From Paguma larvata (lineage: Eukaryota > Chordata > Mammalia > Carnivora > Viverridae), in NCBI GenBank assembly GCA_030068075.1, contig CM057826.1, forward strand, positions 36,568,211 to 36,632,210: 64,000 nt of DNA. The letters are read 5' to 3'. Position 1 is the first letter of the stretch, and each line of letters opens with the position of its first letter. Both the position numbers and the translations under genes were made by a program. The notes beneath the pieces were generated by a model. The model was not told the DNA's origin. It made no database searches and saw only the letters and a list, made by a program, of their open reading frames with translations. Shown here piece after piece: positions 60,810 through 64,000 of this stretch.

Positions 60810-60862
60810 ACATACAGACAGATAGACAGATATAGATATATATTTTTATATCTACATACTTT
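60810..60862. repeat. (GATA)n/(TA)n short array
   Basis: 'acagacagatagacagatatagatatatatttttatatct' is an imperfect GATA/GACA array. Confidence 0.85.
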
Positions 60863-62394
60863 TATACATGACAGAGTGTGAAAACTAGCTAGCAGAGAGG
60901 AAATACTTTGAACTTCATTCTCAGATACGTAACTTGGTATGTGGGGATAAGCCAAACATAAACTACTCATGTACTATAGACCCATTCAAAGGTGGGGAGA
61001 ATTCCTGCCAAAGGGCGGGGCTTCAGACACAGCATCTCATCATCTTTCTGTGAGGAGAGAAGTAGATAAGTATATACTTGGAATAATGTGCCAGGGCAAA
61101 TGGCTCAGCAGGTTGGGGAGAAACCTGAAGAAGATGTTAATATCCAGAACAATAAAGTCAGGGAAAGAGGTACATGGATGGGGCAAGCAATGAGAAGATC
61201 TTTGTAAAATGCCATATCACTGTAAACACTCAATTTTTACTGGCTGTGATTATTATTGTTGTAGTGACTGTTAATTTTTTGTTTTCTATTTCACAATGAT
61301 AGGTTTAATTAGTCCTTATTCATTAATCTCATTTACCATATGGTAGGTCATTTCAGCTTGTTGGCCTCTCTCTTTAGCTTGACAGATTTGCTTGCATTAT
61401 TACTTTGATATTTCTTTCTCTTCATTTCCTCTATTTAGTCGTTGTCAAACCTATTGATCAGATTTTGGCCATCCATCCAGAATTGAAATTCTGTATACTT
61501 TTTTCTTTCAATTTTTGAATCTCATTTTTTGCTTTTCTTTAGAAGCTTTTCTCAATTGTACTTATAGCCCTTCTATTTAGTGTTATATTTTAGAAATTAA
61601 TGTTTAATATCCAAGAATTCTTTCTTCTTATTAGTTGCTTTTTATTGGCATCTTATGCCCAACTTTTATTTTTTCAACTCAATATGAGGATTATACTTTA
61701 TGCTTTGTTTTAAGTTTTATACTATACTTCTATACTGTATTCTATTTCTCCTAGGATTACATATGTATGCATATATTTATATTTATTTCTTAGGTTTTTT
61801 TTAATTTATCCTTTTATCCAAGAATTATTTAAAAGTTTAACTTGTCTTAATCTTTCTTGTTTATGTTGCAGCCTTTTCTTCAAACTCTGGTGACACATGG
61901 GCATTCATTCATATTTAATAATGAGTCCCCTGACCCCAATATAAGCTTACAAAGCTCTGGGCACATGGGGGGTGGGGCTTGTTAATTTAAAGTCTAAATT
62001 TACTTTAAAGTGAGAAGCTATACTGCTTACCTGGAAGCCATCATTAAATGGGGGGTGGTGGAAGGACTCTAAATGCAAGCCACAGAGGCCTTTACTGTAA
62101 GGATCATCACCTATGCTAGCTGCCTTACTCTCTTCCAGGTGGTTCATACACTTTGTTTTAGAATGCTTGCATTTTTTAGTTTAGGGGAAAGTGCTCAGCT
62201 CCTGCTATTCTATTGGAAGGGACAAGCCAATCTGTTGTACATGGACATGTAAAATGTTCTCTGCTTTTCATACCCACATATATCTGCTTTCACAAACCTG
62301 ATATGTTCTAGTGCACGGCCTCTCTAAAGTGAGACCAAATTAAATTGGTCAAATATATCCTCAGCTGAAATCCTTGTCTGCTTAACCAGTTAAC
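60863..62394. other. Unassigned AT-rich DNA
   Basis: No gene is seen. 61300-61870 is T-rich in the way of antisense L1, but the order of words could not be matched. Confidence 0.4.
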
Positions 62395-62630
62395 AGAGTA
62401 AAACAAGCATAGTTCTTGCTTTCAAGAAGTTCAGACTCTAAGAGCACTGATAAACACAGAGACAGCTCATTATAATGCAATGTGGAAAACACAGTGATAG
62501 GTTTTTTACAGGCCATATTGCATGATCATAGAGGCAGGGTAACTAAACCAATTTGAAAGTCAGTGTAAAGCTTTGGATGTCAGGTAAGATTTCCTGGGAG
62601 AGGGAGCATCACATTTCTTAAGGCCTCATA
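62395..62630 (-). mobile_element. LINE-2 remnant
   Basis: 'aacaagcatagttcttgctttcaagaagttcagactctaagagc', 'gctcattataatgcaatgtggaaaacacagtgataggt', 'ggatgtcaggtaagatttcctgggagagg' follow the known antisense L2 3' order. Confidence 0.7.
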
Positions 62631-63589
62631 TTTCACTACTGATGCACTATGGGAACCAAGACTTGGTTTCCTGAGTGTTAATTTCAGTGTCATCATATGA
62701 AAAAGGTTATAAGTATGTATTTCTCATAGAGTATTTTATAAAGATTTAATGGCATGATACATCCAAAGCCTATCCAAAAATGTTTAAAACAAGAAAGATT
62801 TTATGTATTGGATGTTCTCAATAAGTAATAATTAATATTTATTTCAATTCTGTCATATATATTTTATCATATTTTATCTACTCTGAAATGGAAATTCTTA
62901 TGATTCATACCAAAGAAAAATATCATGTGTCAGGAAATGCACTGGGTTATGATATAGCTGTCATTGTCTGTTCATGTGTGAATTTAGAAACGCTCAGAAG
63001 GTATCTACTTATTTGCTTGTCATCTCAACTGAGATACATTTATTGGTCATGCTATAAAGGATTGAATTAAAGGTGAATTTTCATTGCTACTTCAAATGTC
63101 TTCAGAAAAACAACTCTATGATGCAGAACTGAACCAAAAGACTCATCATATATACAGAAGATGTCTACAATTAAATGTAGTAGAGATTGCCAAATCTCTT
63201 GGAATAGTACTAACATTTTCAATCTGTGACAGGGCAGTGTGACAGATTGATTCACAATGGGCTATGAGTTAGGAGATAACATTTTTCTGTCAAAAACCTC
63301 TAGTTGACTTTTAAGAAAAGTGGAGTCATTCTTGGAGACTCATATCTCAATTAAAGGGGAGAAATAAGTTTAATTTTGTTTATTCGATCCATTTTAGAAG
63401 TGTTTTGTTAGTGTTAGAGGAGAAAAATGAAGAATGTGGATAATGACATGTAAAATATCTCTGATAGCATGCATAACTGCCAACCTGCATGATTAAACCA
63501 TAAAAATCTTTAGTCTTCAACAATGAACTCGGCTTTTTTTTTGTTTTTTATTATGTTTTAGAGGAAAATAATGCAAACGTCTTTGTTAG
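62631..63589. other. Unassigned AT-rich DNA
   Basis: No gene or repeat was recognised. Confidence 0.4.
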
Positions 63590-64000
63590 TCAAAAAAATG
63601 AACAAAGCTACAATGAAATATATAGGTTTAATCTAACAAAATGTGTTTAGTATCTTTGTGTTATAAACTACAAAATATTGATGAAAGAAATCAAACAAGG
63701 CTTAAATAAATGGAGAGATATACAGTGTTCATGGATTAGAAGACTTAATATTCTTAAGTTAACAATTATCCCCTAATTGATCTATGTGTCTGAAGTAATC
63801 TCAATCAAAATCCAATCAAAAAGAAATTTTTGTAGGGATGGACAAGCTGATTCAAAAATTTATAAGGGCACTAGAATTTCAAAAAAAAAAAGGTGATAAA
63901 AGAAAAAGTTGAAGGACTCACACTAATTGATTTCTGGACTTCAGTGAGGTATTAATGGTAAGCTTGACCTATAGAACAATTTAGTAAAATAGCGTATCCA
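63590..64000 (+). mobile_element. L1 ORF2 remnant, cut by window edge
   Basis: Sense-strand L1 ORF2: the frame near 63697-63770 reads [20 protein letters not shown], the conserved segment also present in antisense at the left end of the window. It is followed by 'aatctcaatcaaaatccaatcaaaaag' and 'gacaagctgattcaaaaatttataagg'. Frames are broken by stops. The element continues past 64000. Confidence 0.9.

Noticed and set aside
1..64000. CRISPR array, operon, phage or other prokaryotic system
   Set aside because: The window is vertebrate DNA: SINEs, LINEs, LTRs and MIRs throughout. The regular repeats are microsatellites, with no repeat-spacer pattern.
1..64000. Intact endogenous retrovirus
   Set aside because: Only two solo MaLR-type LTRs were seen. 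No gag, pol or env-like frames, primer-binding site or paired LTRs were found.
1..64000. Functional L1 with both ORFs
   Set aside because: All L1 pieces are truncated or full of stops. The only young-looking L1 piece (51979-52200) is a short 3' end.
1..64000. Inverted L1 ORF2 pieces at the two window ends as a functional pair
   Set aside because: The same conserved ORF2 segment appears antisense at 125-185 and sense near 63700, but both are diverged common repeats 63 kb apart, so the pairing is coincidental.

Overview
This is a stretch of mammalian nuclear DNA, almost certainly from a carnivore and most likely a cat (Felidae) or close relative. The diagnostic signal is about 20 copies of a tRNA-derived SINE. 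Its head reads GGGGCGCCTGGGTGGCTCAG, followed by a B-box-like GGTTCGAGCCC, a CT-rich body and an AATAAATAAACATTAAAA tail. This is the carnivore CAN-SINE (tRNA-Lys) family, and the body and tail wording is the feline subtype, not the canine one. Overall base composition is AT-rich, with simple repeats and no prokaryote-like coding structure. Family names are given from memory of consensus wording; no repeat library was run.

No intact protein-coding gene is visible. Open reading frames are short and almost all fall in repeats or random AT-rich sequence. The window reads as a gene desert or a very large intron. Layout: 1-2010 is an old L1 ORF2 remnant on the minus strand; 2-11 kb is mostly decayed L1 and unassigned AT-rich DNA with one SINE and a striking (GC)n-(CA)n tract; 11.7-14.6 kb is repeat-poor and contains a possible minus-strand exon; 16.6-23.6 kb holds four SINEs, a MaLR-type LTR, a GC-rich patch and a long L1M remnant; 23.7-27.5 kb is SINE-rich; 27.5-35 kb is mainly unassigned DNA with MIRs and microsatellites; 35.4-37.8 kb is a dense cluster (SINE with an internal patch, MaLR LTR, MIR, L1 3' end, SINE); 39.4-44.7 kb holds SINEs, L1M, a U2 snRNA pseudogene and an unexplained GC-rich block of about 1.2 kb; 47.2-48.0 kb is a candidate conserved non-coding block; 51.7-52.3 kb is a three-level nested insertion; 56.6-57.0 kb is an RPS17 processed pseudogene; 57-63.5 kb is mostly unassigned; 63.6 kb to the end is an L1 ORF2 remnant on the plus strand.

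The most informative oddity is at 35625-35693. A 69-base piece sits inside a feline SINE and matches, at 68 of 69 positions, part of an ancient MIR located about 1.1 kb downstream. It is best read as a templated insertion made during break repair after the SINE landed. Other points worth checking are the putative exon at 11976-12151, the exon-like structure and 76-codon frame at 43952-44184, the nested SINE/SINE/L1 and the Z-DNA-prone tract. I found no evidence of a new multi-gene biological system.
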